Positions 34,872 to 46,206 of a stretch of 64,000 nt of DNA are shown piece by piece (positions within the stretch are counted from its first letter, which is position 1; the number at the start of each line of letters is the position of its first letter). The notes below the pieces were generated by a model that saw only the letters and a program-made list of their open reading frames with translations, was not told the origin of the DNA and ran no database searches. Made by a program: the position numbers and the translations under genes. This DNA is from Knufia peltigerae (taxonomy: Eukaryota; Ascomycota; Eurotiomycetes; Chaetothyriales; Trichomeriaceae): positions 1-64,000 of the forward strand of contig JAPDRN010000140.1 in the NCBI GenBank assembly GCA_030247855.1, written 5' to 3'.

Positions 34872-35525
34872 ATGATCTTTGAAGAAGATGCTACGCAGAG
34901 GTCCTCTGAAGCTCAAAGCGACTTTTTACAAACACCCCTTGGAAAAGTCTCCACCACAATGTCACAGGTAGGGCCGTAGAAATCGTCACCGTCGACTCGT
35001 ACCGACGATCATTTAGCTCGATTTACATCTTCTCGGCCTGCTCTTCAGCCGACTGAAGAGTACGCAAGCCTTGCTGCCCTCAAGGATGTCAAACTTGACA
35101 TCAAAGCCTTGCGAGTGGACCTACAGGAAGAGTTTAGCCACAATATGAAGAGTAAGGACCGCGAGATCAAGTACGAATTGAAATTCTTGAACAAGAAGCT
35201 TGAAGAAACACGAAAGGAACCTTCATACCAGCAACGCAGAAGTTAAACTTGAGCTACTGAAGGTAATCAATGAGTCTAAAGCAGTCTCGAAGAAAGATAT
35301 CTCTTTACAGGTGGGCAAGTTTCAAGTCAGCTTCTTTCGCAGAATCTTCGATCTCGTAAGTACTCAAAAGTCAACACATTTACTGAGGGATCTTCTAACG
35401 TTGACTAGGGTTTGACACTGGTTGAAGCTGCCGCCGCAACGACGCTAGGGCCTCTTTGGTATGCGTATAAGATCCGCACAACCTATACGCAGCTGCGAAA
35501 CTGTAAGCTGCGAGCAGAACTCTGA
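34872..35525 (+). CDS. Small predicted coiled-coil protein of unknown function (4 exons)
   Basis: A phase-consistent model joins 34872-34967, 35049-35151, 35240-35355 and 35409-35525 into 143 aa. Donors are GTAGGG, GTAAGG and GTAAGT, and all acceptors are AG. The product starts MIFEEDATQRSSEAQ, has a coiled-coil-like centre (ALKDVKLDIKALRVDLQEEF, then KLELLKVINESKAVSKKDIS), and ends with a hydrophobic patch (TLVEAAAATTLGPLWYAYKI) that may be a membrane segment. The second intron also reads as coiled coil in one frame, so the alternative is a longer product broken by a frameshift, making this a recent pseudogene. No family was recognised. Confidence 0.5.
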
Positions 35526-36055
35526 GCATGAGAAGCAGATTATTATGATTGACGAATATGATTAAAGTCGGAGGTATTTGGGCTATGTCGCAAATACTCG
35601 GTGCGAAGCGTTACCAACAAGTAGAAAGAGGAGGATAAGTTTTCTTCCTTAGAAGTTTTTCCCCCTTTGTATACTAATATTTAGAATCTTGGGTGCTAGA
35701 TTGGTTGATGAGTACGCGAGGGGTGTGAGTGCCTCTGAGTGCCTCTGCTTTTCCTGTAGAGCTAGCAGCAAGGCATAGATGGACAGATATACAATCAACC
35801 AAGTTTTGCGAAAATGATGGCGCTGCTGCGAGCGCAGCGAGAGCGATGAGTGTACTATGAAGACCTAGTTACAGGACTGATCTGACATCTTCTGAACGTC
35901 GCTCGCGGAGGCCTAGGCCCCCATCAACGCTTAAAACCGCCACGATGACCCAACTGCCCAAAAGTTCTTGCACCATACGCCACTACACATCCCACCACGT
36001 TATCCCACTCCTTTCAATACCACTCGAGATCCCTAACAGCGATCTTGCTTCGTGA
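35526..36055. other. Intergenic region
   Basis: This lies between the coiled-coil gene and the 3' end of the MCT-like transporter. No gene was recognised. Confidence 0.5.
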
Positions 36056-37495
36056 TTAGACTTTCTGCCACAGGCCGGCCTGGATGTCAAGGCGAGCCCA
36101 GGCAACCAGTAAAGACCCAAACAACATGGCGACGCCACTAAAGATGGCGCACTCGGAGTACCCTCCGTAAGACTGGACCATGGCTCCACAGATGGGAGTT
36201 CCCGTCAAGCCTGCAACGGCCAGGACGGCCATGGCCATGCCGAGATAGGTGCCGAACTGGTTCATGTGCGGGGTGATGCGCGCAAAGCAAGGCGACATGA
36301 GCGACACGATGCCACCGGAGAAGAAGCCGTACAGGGCGGCGAAGATGATTATGGCAGCGTTGGACCGAATGGCAAGCCAGCACAGGAGCAGGACGCCTGT
36401 GCACGTGCCCTCGACGAGCATCGTGTTAAAGGGCCCGACCTTGTCGGCGGCGAGGCCGGGCACAACGCGACCAAAGGCCGAGGCGGCGTTCAGGATCGCG
36501 GGCATGTAGTCGGCGAGGTCGTGGCCCATGCCCTGCTGCAGGGCGTACTGGGGCAGGTAGAAGAACGGCGTGAAGAGCCCCCAGGTCATGAAGAAGATGC
36601 CCGCGGTGGTCAGGATGTACGCGCGCTGTGTGAAGGCGGACGGCAGCAAGACGGCACCGCGTCGAGGAGGTAGACGCTCTTTGAGGGTGAGTACGGCGAC
36701 TGTCATCGTGACTAGGATGATGAAGCCGACGATCCTGACCGACCACCCGAACCCGAGCGACCTGTACTTCAACATCCGGGTTAGGGCGATAGGGAAGATG
36801 ACGCCGCCCGTCGAAGAGCCCGTCACCGTCAGACCCAATGCCACCCCACGGCGCCTGCGGAAGTAGTGGCTCACGCAGGTCATGGCGGGCGCGAAGAGAA
36901 TCCCGGATGCCAGGCCGCCGAGCAGGCCTTGAGCGAGTATGAACTGATAGTACTCGGTGCACAGGGAGGTCATCATCACCGACACAATGGCTGCGAGGGC
37001 TGGCACGTATATTACCTATCGATCCACGCCGAGGCAGGAATAATGTCAGCACTAACGCCGTCTGTCCCCTCCGTGTGTCTAGAAAGGGGGAAAGTCAGGA
37101 GCCACGAACCTTTACGCCATAACGATCGAACAAAGGTCCCCCTACGAGACCGCCAGCGTAGAGAAAAAATACCTGGATAGATCCGATCCACGAGATAGAT
37201 GACGGCGATTCATGAGATAAGAAGTGCGACGAGTAGTATTCTTGGTAGACTCTGGTTTGGCGCACACCGTTAATAGTCAGCTTCACAAAGTCTTTTTATA
37301 GTGCCAAAGAAGTTATCGCTTCAAGGAGCCTCACCCGTATGCATTCATGTACCCAAACGTCGAGAAAGACACACAGTATGCCCCCAGTATCACCAGCCAG
37401 GCTCGGATGCCGCCCTCGGGGAAATCCCCGTATTCGACTTTTGGTTTCTCGTCTGCCGGTTCTGGCGAGGAATCGGAGGGTTGGACTAGAGACAT
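36056..37495 (-). CDS. MFS transporter, monocarboxylate-porter-like (3 exons)
   Basis: Exons are 37495-37335, 37251-37110 and 37015-36056, 420 aa, all in phase. The N-terminus has an acidic tail then YGDFPEGGIRAWLVILGAY, the usual fungal MCT opening, followed by NAYGVYQEYYSSHFLS and SPSSISWIGSIQVFFL. About twelve hydrophobic segments follow, with TSLCTEYYQFILAQG and YFRRRRGVALGL at the expected places. It should move a small organic acid or similar metabolite across a membrane; the substrate is unknown. The third exon begins VIYVPALAAI where the family usually has a longer TM3 lead-in, so the donor at 37109 (GTTCGT) is the least certain junction. Confidence 0.85.
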
Positions 37496-37610
37496 TTCTC
37501 TAGAGGTGGTCAGGGTGTAGGAAGCGAGAAATGGTACAATAGTTCAATACCTATGAGACTCACCTTTGCTTGCTAAGAACAGTGTCGTCTTTCACTCGGG
37601 ATTCATCGTA

Positions 37611-37618
37611 TTATATAG
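37611..37618 (-). promoter_or_regulatory. Possible TATA box of the MCT-like gene
   Basis: On the minus strand CTATATAA lies about 117 bp upstream of the ATG at 37495. Confidence 0.4.
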
Positions 37619-38222
37619 GGGCTTAAGGTGCTTTCTGAAAATTGCCCCTTGTCTAGCATGGCATATTGGATTGAATATGCCGCCGAATAAGCCGTTCAGA
37701 GAAAGCCGACAGCCAGACAAGGTCGGGCCCGAGTTTGTCAAGCTTTGGGAGGAACATGGAGCACATATCATTAGAGCCGACGAAAACCACTTGAGAACAA
37801 TACTATCATCAATGAGGTGTTAGTTCATGGAGAGAAAAGGACAGGGCATTGCTTTGTGTGTAGAATACCTGGTCTGAACCAATTAAGGCGGCATAGTTCG
37901 TTGTACCTATACGAATACGAGAATCGGGGTTGCCAAGACTTTCCACTGCTGCGAATCTTCGGACCAAGGCTAGAGCTTCTCGAGAGCAGATTCAGCATCG
38001 TGAAGCGCGAATAGTCCTGAAGCTGTACGACCGAAACCCAATTGTCGACATTGTGCAGTATTGCTGGTTTGAAGGCCCAGTGCCTCGCTTTCTGCGAAGC
38101 CCACCAAAAGATGGCAAGCCCAGCCATCAGACCGTCGGGTATATATTTGATTTTCCCTTTGACGAGCTCACCAAGACTGACATTCAACAGCGGCCTGCTT
38201 GCGGTTTCTTCGTTTACAAACC
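37619..38222. other. Intergenic region between MCT-like transporter and uL16m genes
   Basis: This is a divergent promoter region. Open frames on both strands overlap each other and show no domain. A TATATA lies near 38140, about 80 bp before the uL16m ATG. Confidence 0.4.
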
Positions 38223-38972
38223 ATGAACTCTCCCTCCCTGGTCCTTTCCTCCACCAGGTCGCACCTGAGACCACAGCTGCCTGTGACGGCACGCCCGACG
38301 CAAGATCTCTCACGATGCGGCCGAACGTTTTCCACGATCCCCGCCAGACAAGATTGGCTCACTCCCAAGAGACCTGAGAAGAGAAAATCCATGGTAGGCA
38401 GGCCTCGCATGCCCACAGGCGGATCGATGCGCGGAACAACTGTCGTATGGGGAGATTACGGCCTGCGGATGAGAGACCACGACCGAAGAGTGTCGGCAAA
38501 GCAACTGCGCACCGGCGAACAGACCATCCACCAGAGATTACGAGGCGAACGATACAAGCTGTACAAGCGAGTCAGCGCCAACATCGGTGTCTACACAAAA
38601 GGAAACGACGTGCGTATGGGTAAGGGAAAGGGCAAGTTTGATTACTGGGCGGCTCGAATTCCTGTTAGCAGAATCGTCTTCGAGCTCAAGGGAAATATTC
38701 ACGAACAAGTCGTACGAGACGCCTTTAGATTGGCTGGAAACAAACTACCCGGGTTGTACGAATTCGTCAAAAAGGGCGATCCACCGGTGGTGGGAATCAC
38801 AAAGTTGGGCAAGGGAGTGACCCTCGAGTCGCTGAAAGAAGCCAAGAGACCAGTTGAACCAAAGGACAAGGTACCAGAACAACCTGTTACTCCTCCTATG
38901 GCGGATGGGCCTCCCCAGTCAGTCTCTACCGACTTCGACAAGCCACCAACGACCGTCCATGTTTCGCCATGA
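38223..38972 (+). CDS. mrpl16: Mitochondrial ribosomal protein uL16m
   Basis: Single exon, 249 aa. The first 50 residues are Ser/Thr/Arg-rich without acids (MNSPSLVLSSTRSHLRPQLP), a mitochondrial targeting signal. The mature part carries the L16 signature: SMRGTTVVWGDYGLRM, RRVSAKQLRTGEQTIHQRLR, VYTKGNDVRMGKGKGKFDYW and ARIPVSRIVFELKG. uL16 sits near the peptidyl-transferase centre and A-site tRNA of the large subunit. The Pro/Glu-rich C-terminal tail is extra to the bacterial core, as is common for mitoribosomal proteins. Confidence 0.95.
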   Translation: MNSPSLVLSSTRSHLRPQLPVTARPTQDLSRCGRTFSTIPARQDWLTPKRPEKRKSMVGRPRMPTGGSMRGTTVVWGDYGLRMRDHDRRVSAKQLRTGEQTIHQRLRGERYKLYKRVSANIGVYTKGNDVRMGKGKGKFDYWAARIPVSRIVFELKGNIHEQVVRDAFRLAGNKLPGLYEFVKKGDPPVVGITKLGKGVTLESLKEAKRPVEPKDKVPEQPVTPPMADGPPQSVSTDFDKPPTTVHVSP

Positions 38973-39014
38973 TATGTGCTTATAATACAAGATCCTCACC
39001 ACTTCGATGCATTT

Positions 39015-39485
39015 TCAGGCGCCAACACCAGAACCGGGGCCGTAACCTTGCTTCGGTCGCGAGTCTGGTTGTTTGCTGCTCTGATCTGGTGTACCACCGA
39101 AACCACCTTCTTGACTAGCGGAGCCAATCGAAGAACTTGTCTTCCCTCCTACACCGAATTCCGAGATGTTTTGGCCATATCGAATATTGTCGGCTGTCTT
39201 TTGTGCACGGTCATCCGATATCGAGGCTTCTTCAGAGGTATTTGGACCAGCTGCACGTAACTTACGTCAGTCACAAGAAATCCGATTCGAGGGCAGCGTC
39301 TCACGTACAGCCGAGCTGGCCTCTCTGCTTTGAGGTCGGGAGCGTTTGTGTCTTGATGGACTCGTATCTACCCCATTCGTGTCAGCGTGTACTGAGTATA
39401 GAGGGATAGTGGTAGAAATATACTGCGGAGTTTCGCCTCCTGGCACTGTATCCATAGTTTTATCGGCGGAATCTGAGCTGCTCAT
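39015..39485 (-). CDS. Small low-complexity protein, possibly SMP/LEA-like (2 exons)
   Basis: Exons are 39485-39305 and 39250-39015, 138 aa; donor GTGAGA, acceptor GTGCAG, phase correct. Exon 1 is Ser/Thr/Asp-rich and starts MSSSDSADKTMDT. Exon 2 carries DRAQKTADNIRYGQNISEFG, then GVGGKT, and Gly/Ser/Gln repeats ending GYGPGSGVGA. The ADNIRYGQ.ISE.G.GG pattern recalls small seed-maturation/LEA-like fungal proteins, but that is recollection, not a search. The open frame extends upstream to an ATG at 39566 (MDLFHTITQ), so the start is uncertain. Confidence 0.6.
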
Positions 39486-39566
39486 TTTGTAATTCTTGAA
39501 GGTGTCGTACCAGTCACAAGTCAGTACGTTGTCTATGGTCTGCGTAATGGTGTGAAATAAGTCCAT

Positions 39567-40179
39567 CTAAAAGCAACAAGCTGGTTTCTAGCCCATGCTT
39601 GGGTGCGATCACTGAAGTCTGTTTTCTGTTGAGCTGCGACTACTGCCACATCCACCCACCATATTCAATGGTTTACGTCATGAAACGTCAGGTCACGTGC
39701 ACGCGATGATGAGGTCAACTCTGCTTCTTCATTTTGCATGTCGTTTGAATTGAATCATAACCCTCATCAAGTTGGGAACTTTCTTGTTTGGTACACTTTT
39801 GGACGATTGTAGATGTGATCAGACAGGCTGCCACAGTGTAGCCTTCACACGGGAGACACGGGTCGCCTGTTATTTGTGTTTGTTCATGATGCGTAACGGT
39901 TTGAATGTTGATGCATGCTAGGTACTCGTACTCTCTCCAAGTTACAGGTAGCATAGCGCCTCGCCTCTGGTGCTGTCTTACTTGATTCACTCAGACATTC
40001 CGACATGGAGAAGACAGCCGATCACCCGCAAGCAAGACCACCACCCCAGGGCACGATCAACTTCGATTGTGTCTCAATCCCTCATCTTGGATGCTTTTGC
40101 CTCGTTTAAACTTAGCCCGGAACTACAAACGTATCTTCGGAATCATTCTAGAGGCGAAGATTACGAATATCCCGACCTC
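39567..40179. other. Intergenic region
   Basis: No gene was recognised between the small low-complexity protein and the 3' end of the M20 amidohydrolase gene. Confidence 0.5.
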
Positions 40180-41548
40180 TCATAGCTTTGTCGCAGGCCC
40201 CATTTCTTGTTGGAACTGTGCCCGCGCCTCTTTCATCAATTCAGGTTTCACGAGCAGGTCAAACGCTGTGGCAGCCATGCCCATTCCATTCTCAAGCGCA
40301 CGTTCAAAAGCTTCACTTGTTCCCGCAGCAGCAGCAAATGCCGGGGTATGAGGCTGAACACTTGGGTCTTCGGTTCCGATGCTGAATGCGCAATGCAAAC
40401 CAGGAACTTCATATGTGACATTGCCCATGTCCGTTGAGGCTCCTCCAATACCCCCATCGTTGCGTTCCTGGAAGTCTCGGCCGAGACCACGCATGTGGCG
40501 GGTAAACTCTCGAACCAACACATTGTTGGGGCAGAGATCCTTGTAATCGTTCTCCCTGGCACAAGTATTAATCGCATGCTTTCGAAACCAAGTAGGGAAG
40601 ATACTCACACTTTCCAGGCACACTCAACTGTACAGCCCGTTGCATGAGCACCAGCCTGGAAACATGCTTCAACCTTTTGGGAGAGCTCCTGGACCTGTGG
40701 CGCAGTCTCGTCTCTCAGATAGTATTCGAGGCTGGTTGTATCCGGAATGATGTTTGGCTCGGCCCCTGCTTGCCTAAAAACACCGTGCACGCGGACAGAG
40801 GGTGGTAACTGTTGTCGGAGCAGTGAAATATTCACATAAGATGCAACTATAGCATCTAAAGCATTCTTGCCCTTCCAGGGGCTGAACCCTGCATGGGCAT
40901 TTTGACCTTTGAACGTGACCATGACCTGTCGACGAGCAAGCGATTTAGCCCCAGAGATTCCGTCAACTCTTGCGGGCAGCACACCCGTTGGGTGAGCCAT
41001 TAGGCAGGCGTCCACATTCACATATGCTCCGGCTCGTAACAAGCGCACTTTGCCTCCACCACCTTCTTCAGCAGGAGTTCCGAGGAGTCGAACTCTTCCT
41101 TCTCGTCCACTTTGCCCAAGTGCTTCGGCCGCTGCAATAAACGCCGCTATGGAGCTGGTGGCGATCAGATTGTGTCCACAGGCATGTCCAAGGCCAGGAA
41201 GCGCGTCATATTCGGCATTGAAAACAACCAAGCTTCCGCCGTGTCCTGCTTCTACCTCGAAAGACGTCTCAAGGCCATAGGTATGTCGTTTCACAGAATA
41301 GCCTAGGCTCTCCATCAAAGTGCATATGTTGTCGTGGGCCTGGAACTCTCTATAGTTCAGCTCTGGATTGTCGTGAATCTGTGGTGGGAGAGCATGAGCG
41401 TCAAGGCTCTCGATCATCTTTGAGGAAGAGCGGAACAGACCTTTTTACAGATGTCGCCCAGCTGAGCCTTGTGCTTCTCAATGGACTTTGAGACACTGCT
41501 GCGCAGGCTCTCGTCTGAGAAGGATTCAACTCGCGCTGTAGCTATCAT
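40180..41548 (-). CDS. M20-family amidohydrolase/peptidase, PM20D2-like (3 exons)
   Basis: Exons are 41548-41441, 41378-40609 and 40555-40180, 417 aa, all phases consistent. The junctions restore CKKIHDNPELNYREFQAHDN and CAWKVENDYKDL. Metal-site motifs are visible: HACGHN (first His ligand region), the general-base Glu pair in PAEEGGGGK, and HAGFSPW. The dimerisation (lid) domain lies in the middle and the catalytic fold closes with GNVTYEVPGLHC. The protein should hydrolyse an amide such as a dipeptide, N-acyl amino acid or aminobenzoyl-glutamate-like compound with two metal ions; no signal peptide suggests a cytosolic site. It is divergent from a Zn2Cys6 regulator 405 bp away, with a permease behind that. 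Confidence 0.9.
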
Positions 41549-41953
41549 GATAGTACGCCTGTCCTGCTTTCTCTAGGTGAGTTCCTATGATGTCGTGAAT
41601 CGGGTTGAGCGAGAACAACCCATCTTGAAGAGCAAGATATCCATGGCAGCTCTTTATATTGCTCATCCTCGCCTTAAGGCCAGCCCAGCCGTGCAGCGTG
41701 CACGCCATAACTTTCTGGAATAGCTGCATGGGCACATCGAGATACTCGTGTCTTAGCCCTGTCAATCACCTCCACATGGTGTTCCTCGGCAAAAACTGAC
41801 CACACTCGACTCTTATCGCAGTTCTCCGCTCACCCACTCCATTAGCCGACTCAACCACTCGGCTTGCATCGTCTTTAATATCACGGTACTGGTCTGGTCA
41901 ACGTTCTAATCCTTCTCTTTGCGATTTATTGCAACCCAGGGCATCCCTTTGTC
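41549..41953. promoter_or_regulatory. Shared divergent promoter of the M20 hydrolase and Zn2Cys6 regulator
   Basis: 405 bp separate the two start codons. No clear CGG-N-CCG half-site pair or TATA box could be assigned with confidence, but the arrangement suggests co-regulation. Confidence 0.45.
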
Positions 41954-43920
41954 ATGGCAAACGGCACACGCCCTCCTTCAAGATCTGTGCCGCGGTCAAG
42001 GAATGGTATGTAAAAGATCTGGTCCTCTGCTAGCCAATGGCTCGATTTGCAACCGCTGACCATTGGCTAGGCTGTGCGACATGTCGCGTGAGGAAGCTGA
42101 AATGTGATGAGTTTCATCCAATCTGTGGACGATGTTCAAAAGCGAGATTGAGTTGCGACTGGAATTTACCAACAAGGGCAACTCGAGGAGGAGCTTCACA
42201 AGCCTCGGCCAGCACCGTCGTAACCTCGCGACCTCTGGCTCCCGCCCCTCGTCCTCTCCGTCTGCGATCTCCCTCTGTCATTACCACCACGGATACGAAG
42301 AGCCCGGCTTCGATGGACAGCGGGAGCACCTCAACTACAATCTTCACCTTTGCTGGCAGTAGTTCTGAACATGCTTCCCCAAGCATCAATTTGTCACTCT
42401 CCAGGTTGACCCAAACGCACGAAGTTGCGCGTGCAAGCCCGAGTTCAAGTCCCACCCGGGACCTCTCAGCACCTTCGCACTCAGCGTTCCCCGCTTCACA
42501 TGCTGCTTTGGCCGATTCCTTGAGACTCACTCCACAGGATCGACAGGCCTTTTTGTATGTTCCTGGCTCGGTCTTAGTTCTCCGCTTTGGTAAGCCATTT
42601 GAGTGGAGTAGCATATCCTATGTCTATTTGAACATAGCAAACACATATGCGGGCGTTATGAGAGTGTTCATAGCTGGCGCATCCATGGAGCTGCGCTCGA
42701 AAGAACTTCTCGATATTCATAAAGGTGAGTTCGCGCCAGAAAAGCTTGAGCGAGCTCGACGTCTGGAAGAGTCTGCAACTAGCCACTACCTACTAGCTCT
42801 CAAAGACTTGTCCGGTCTGGTAGAGCATATCACTTCAACAGGCGGAACAAAAGATGAAGTGGATGCCCTTTTTACCATGTGGTTTCTGATTCTCCATTTC
42901 GGTTTCTATCAGTCCCAGTGTGTTGGTGCAGCGCATCTGCACCTAAATGGGATTCGATCCTTCCTCAAGCCATATCTCAGATCCTGTGCTGAGCAGGGCA
43001 AGGATGGGCTCCCATTGGTATCACGACAGCTACTCTATTACATTTCGTAAGGATTTCCCTTCACTATCATTCACACTGCTAATCTGAATCCATCAAGCTA
43101 CCTGGACATACATCTCGCATTTGGAAGCAAAGAAGGCGGCAAACTATGGACAGATCTACTTTCCGAAGATGCCCAGTCGCCCTTTTCTCATGATGGTCTA
43201 TTTCATGGTGCAAGATCATGTCTGGCCAAGTTATGGGGCCCTCAATATCCAACCAGTGAATTGTTCGATGACCTGGAAAATTACAGGCCGCTTCACTTCT
43301 TGCATCTGTGCCAGAAGCCCAAAATTGGGATCCTGAATCTGGCGACCGTTTCGAACCTTGGCTATAATGACAGGGAAGGACGACATCGGCTGTGGAAACA
43401 GATCACGAAATTGTCAGAGGTATGACGGGAAAAGTATCGCCACTGCTTTTACCGTGCTAATGAAAGCACCTAGGAATTTGCCGATATGTTAGAACTGGCA
43501 GATAGAGTCCCCGACTCAGGTGGCAGGAGACTCATATGGACCTTATACCATGCGACGCTCGACTTCTATGCACTCCAGGTCCTGTACTCGTGCCTGGACC
43601 CCCATGATGAACACCCACCGTGGCTCGATCGGATTCTAGCGACCATTATTAGCATCGGGTACAAAGCTGTGAGAGAGGATCCTCGGCAATTGTATCGCCT
43701 GGTCTGGCCCCTTGCTATTGCAATGGTAAGAACGAGGGATTTAGTCCATCTCGATTGGCTCAAGGACCAGCTTGTCCGAGCTCAACTTCTCTTTCCCAAC
43801 TTGAGCTTTCCCCAGGCGGCCTGGAACAGGGTAGGACCTTTGGGTCAGCTCCTCGTAGAAGCAGACCGAACGTGTCGTTCTGCATGTATAACAGCAGATC
43901 AGCAACTATTGAATGGATAA
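41954..43920 (+). CDS. Zn2Cys6 fungal transcription factor (4 exons)
   Basis: Exons are 41954-42005, 42071-43046, 43098-43419 and 43474-43920, 598 aa. The first exon is only 52 bp (MANGTRPPSRSVPRSRN) and must be joined to expose the cluster GCATCRVRKLKC..FHPICGRC..C (spacing 2-6-6-2-6) at residues 18-46. The downstream part has the fungal_trans_2-type helical region (LAFGSKEGGKLW, EFADMLELADRVPDSGGRRL, LDWLKDQL). It is a nuclear regulator, inferred to control the flanking hydrolase and MFS permease because the three genes are adjacent and the first pair divergent. Confidence 0.9.
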
Positions 43921-44412
43921 AGAGCCACTTTTCTTTCATGTTCTTGGGGTATACAAGACATCAGCTATCTGCACGAGGATTAATTCCGCTCCCACGCCAC
44001 ACAATACTGAGATATCTTCCCTTCAACGAAACTGTTGCCACAAGCCTTCGCCGACGCATCCAATCATGAGGGTTCTGCCTCGGCTATCAGCGACTGGCGA
44101 TTGGTCAAACCTCCCGATTGGCGGATGCAGCCAATACCCGCCCACCTCAACATGCATATCGCGAATCTTCGAGGCTTGCCAATGTACCAGATAGTTGCCG
44201 GCGCGGTTCATGATGCCACACGGCGTGTCGAGAAAGCATGCAGCTATCAATCTTACCCATGTTTGGAGATGACAGAGCGCACATGTCCCTCCGCTTTGAA
44301 GGGGCAGATTTGTCTATTTAATGAAGGATCTCTACCTACAACATTGTTATGCTACATTGACAAAGCTCAGTCAATGATTAGAGTCATTCGAACTGCATAA
44401 AGAATTCGAACA
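43921..44412. other. Intergenic region between regulator and MFS permease
   Basis: 492 bp with no recognisable gene. It holds the 3' end of the regulator and the permease promoter. Confidence 0.5.
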
Positions 44413-46206
44413 ATGTCCACCTTGAAGAGCCAGATTGGTGCCACAATGAGTGACAAGCAGATCGAGACTGAGCTCGGCGAATCCCTTGCACTTCGCGAAT
44501 CTGCCTTGACCACGAATGTGCCGGGGGAGCTGACTCCAGAAGACGACAAGGCAATTCTGAGGCGAATCGACCTTCAGTATGAATGAAACTATTGCTCTGA
44601 GGGAATATCAACTGACCTAGTCTATCCAGTCTCATGCCGCTCCTCACGATATCATATATGCTACAGTTCATTGACAAGCAAACGCTCAATTTCTCCTCAA
44701 TCATGGGAATAATGACAGATTTGGTAGATACCAGGGCCACAAATACGTTACAAATACAGACATCTGATACTGCGGACTATAGGATCTGAAAGGCACAGAC
44801 TATACCTGGTGTGCCAGCGCCTTCTACTTCGGGTACCTTGCATTCACAAGCGTTGGGAGTTTTCTCATGGTCCGTTTACCCATTGGAAAATACCTGGCCA
44901 CATCAAGGTAAGCCAACAGTACAATTAGACTTGGCTGCTTGATGTAACTTTTGTGAACAGCATCATCTGGGCTATTATTCTTGGGTGTCATGCCGCAACA
45001 CAAAGCTTCACCGGCCTGTTCATTGCAAGGTTTTTCCTTGGAGCCGCCGAAGCGTCCATCAGCCCCGGCTTTTCTCTGATCACCGGAATGTGGTACAAGC
45101 GACAAGAGCAGCCATTTCGACACGGGATTTGGTTTTTTGGCAACTCTGTTGCAGTCATGTTTGGTTCGCTGCTTGGTTACGCCATTGCACACATCCGTGG
45201 AAGTCTTGCTGCTTGGCGGGTGAGTCGACCGTCTCTTCTTTTGCGGCGGCATTCTAATCTCCTGTCCTCAGTGGGGTTTCATCATATTTGGTCTGGTGAC
45301 CTTGGTATGGGCCATCGTGCTCCTCATCTTCCTTCCCGATGCACCCATGAAGGCACGTTTCCTGTCTCCAGAGCAGAAGGTCAAAGCGGTCGACCGGGTT
45401 CGGTCCAACCACACCGGCATAAAGGACAATCATTTCAAATGGGAACACGTTCGAGAAGCACTTACGGACGTCAAAATCTGGCTGCTGGTCATCTACCAAC
45501 TTTCATTCAGTATTCCCAATGGGGCCTTCACCGCTTTCAGCAGCATCATCCTAAACGGCTTCGGCTTCACCATTTTCCAGGTCTACCTGCTCAGTATTCC
45601 CATGGGTGTCGTGCATGCAATTTTCTCGCTCGGATGCACGCTTCTGTGTAGTCGGTTCAAAAACATCAGGACTCTCGTCGCTGCCTCGATTTGTTTGGTC
45701 AGCTTGGGTGGCTCAATGTTGGTGCGGTACGGTCCCAATCAGGGAAGTAAGCTGGTCGGTCTCTACCTTTTTATCATATACGTCGCCGGCTTCCCCCTCA
45801 GCCTATCCATGATCTCATCGAACGTTGCCGGCTTCACCAAAAAAAGCGTTGCGTCAGGAATGATGTTTATGGCTTATACGGGCGGAAACATTATAGGCCC
45901 GTTCCTGTTTTTCCCACATCAAGCACCCACTTATTCGGTAGGTTTCCTCTGATTCAGCCGTTGGATCCGCTTCCTCCCTTTGGATAACCTCTGGCTGACA
46001 TGGATTCTGAACAGAGCGGCTTTCTCGGAACAGGTATCTGCTTTGGCATTGCTACAGTTTCTATGATCACCCTTCGGTTTGTGATCATCTTTGAAAACAA
46101 ACGACGCGACAGAGTTCAGAGGGAAGCGCCTGCTCAACATTGCGAGGACCAATCCATTAATGATCTGACTGATAAGGCGAAGATGAATTTTCGATACCTG
46201 TATTGA
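44413..46206 (+). CDS. MFS transporter, allantoate permease/anion:cation symporter type (6 exons)
   Basis: Exons are 44413-44576, 44630-44723, 44783-44907, 44961-45219, 45272-45937 and 46015-46206, 499 aa; every junction is in phase. Joined sequence gives the Dal5-type order: LRRIDLHLMPLLTISYMLQF, IDKQTLNFSSIMG, DLKGTDYTWCASAFYFGYL, RFFLGAAEASISPGFSLITG, WYKRQEQPFRHGIWF, then GWRW-like AAWRWGFIIFG. Twelve membrane segments are expected. The family takes up organic anions such as allantoate, ureidosuccinate, nicotinate or dipeptide-like compounds with protons. Next to an M20 amidohydrolase and a regulator, uptake of the hydrolase substrate is a reasonable inference. Confidence 0.9.
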
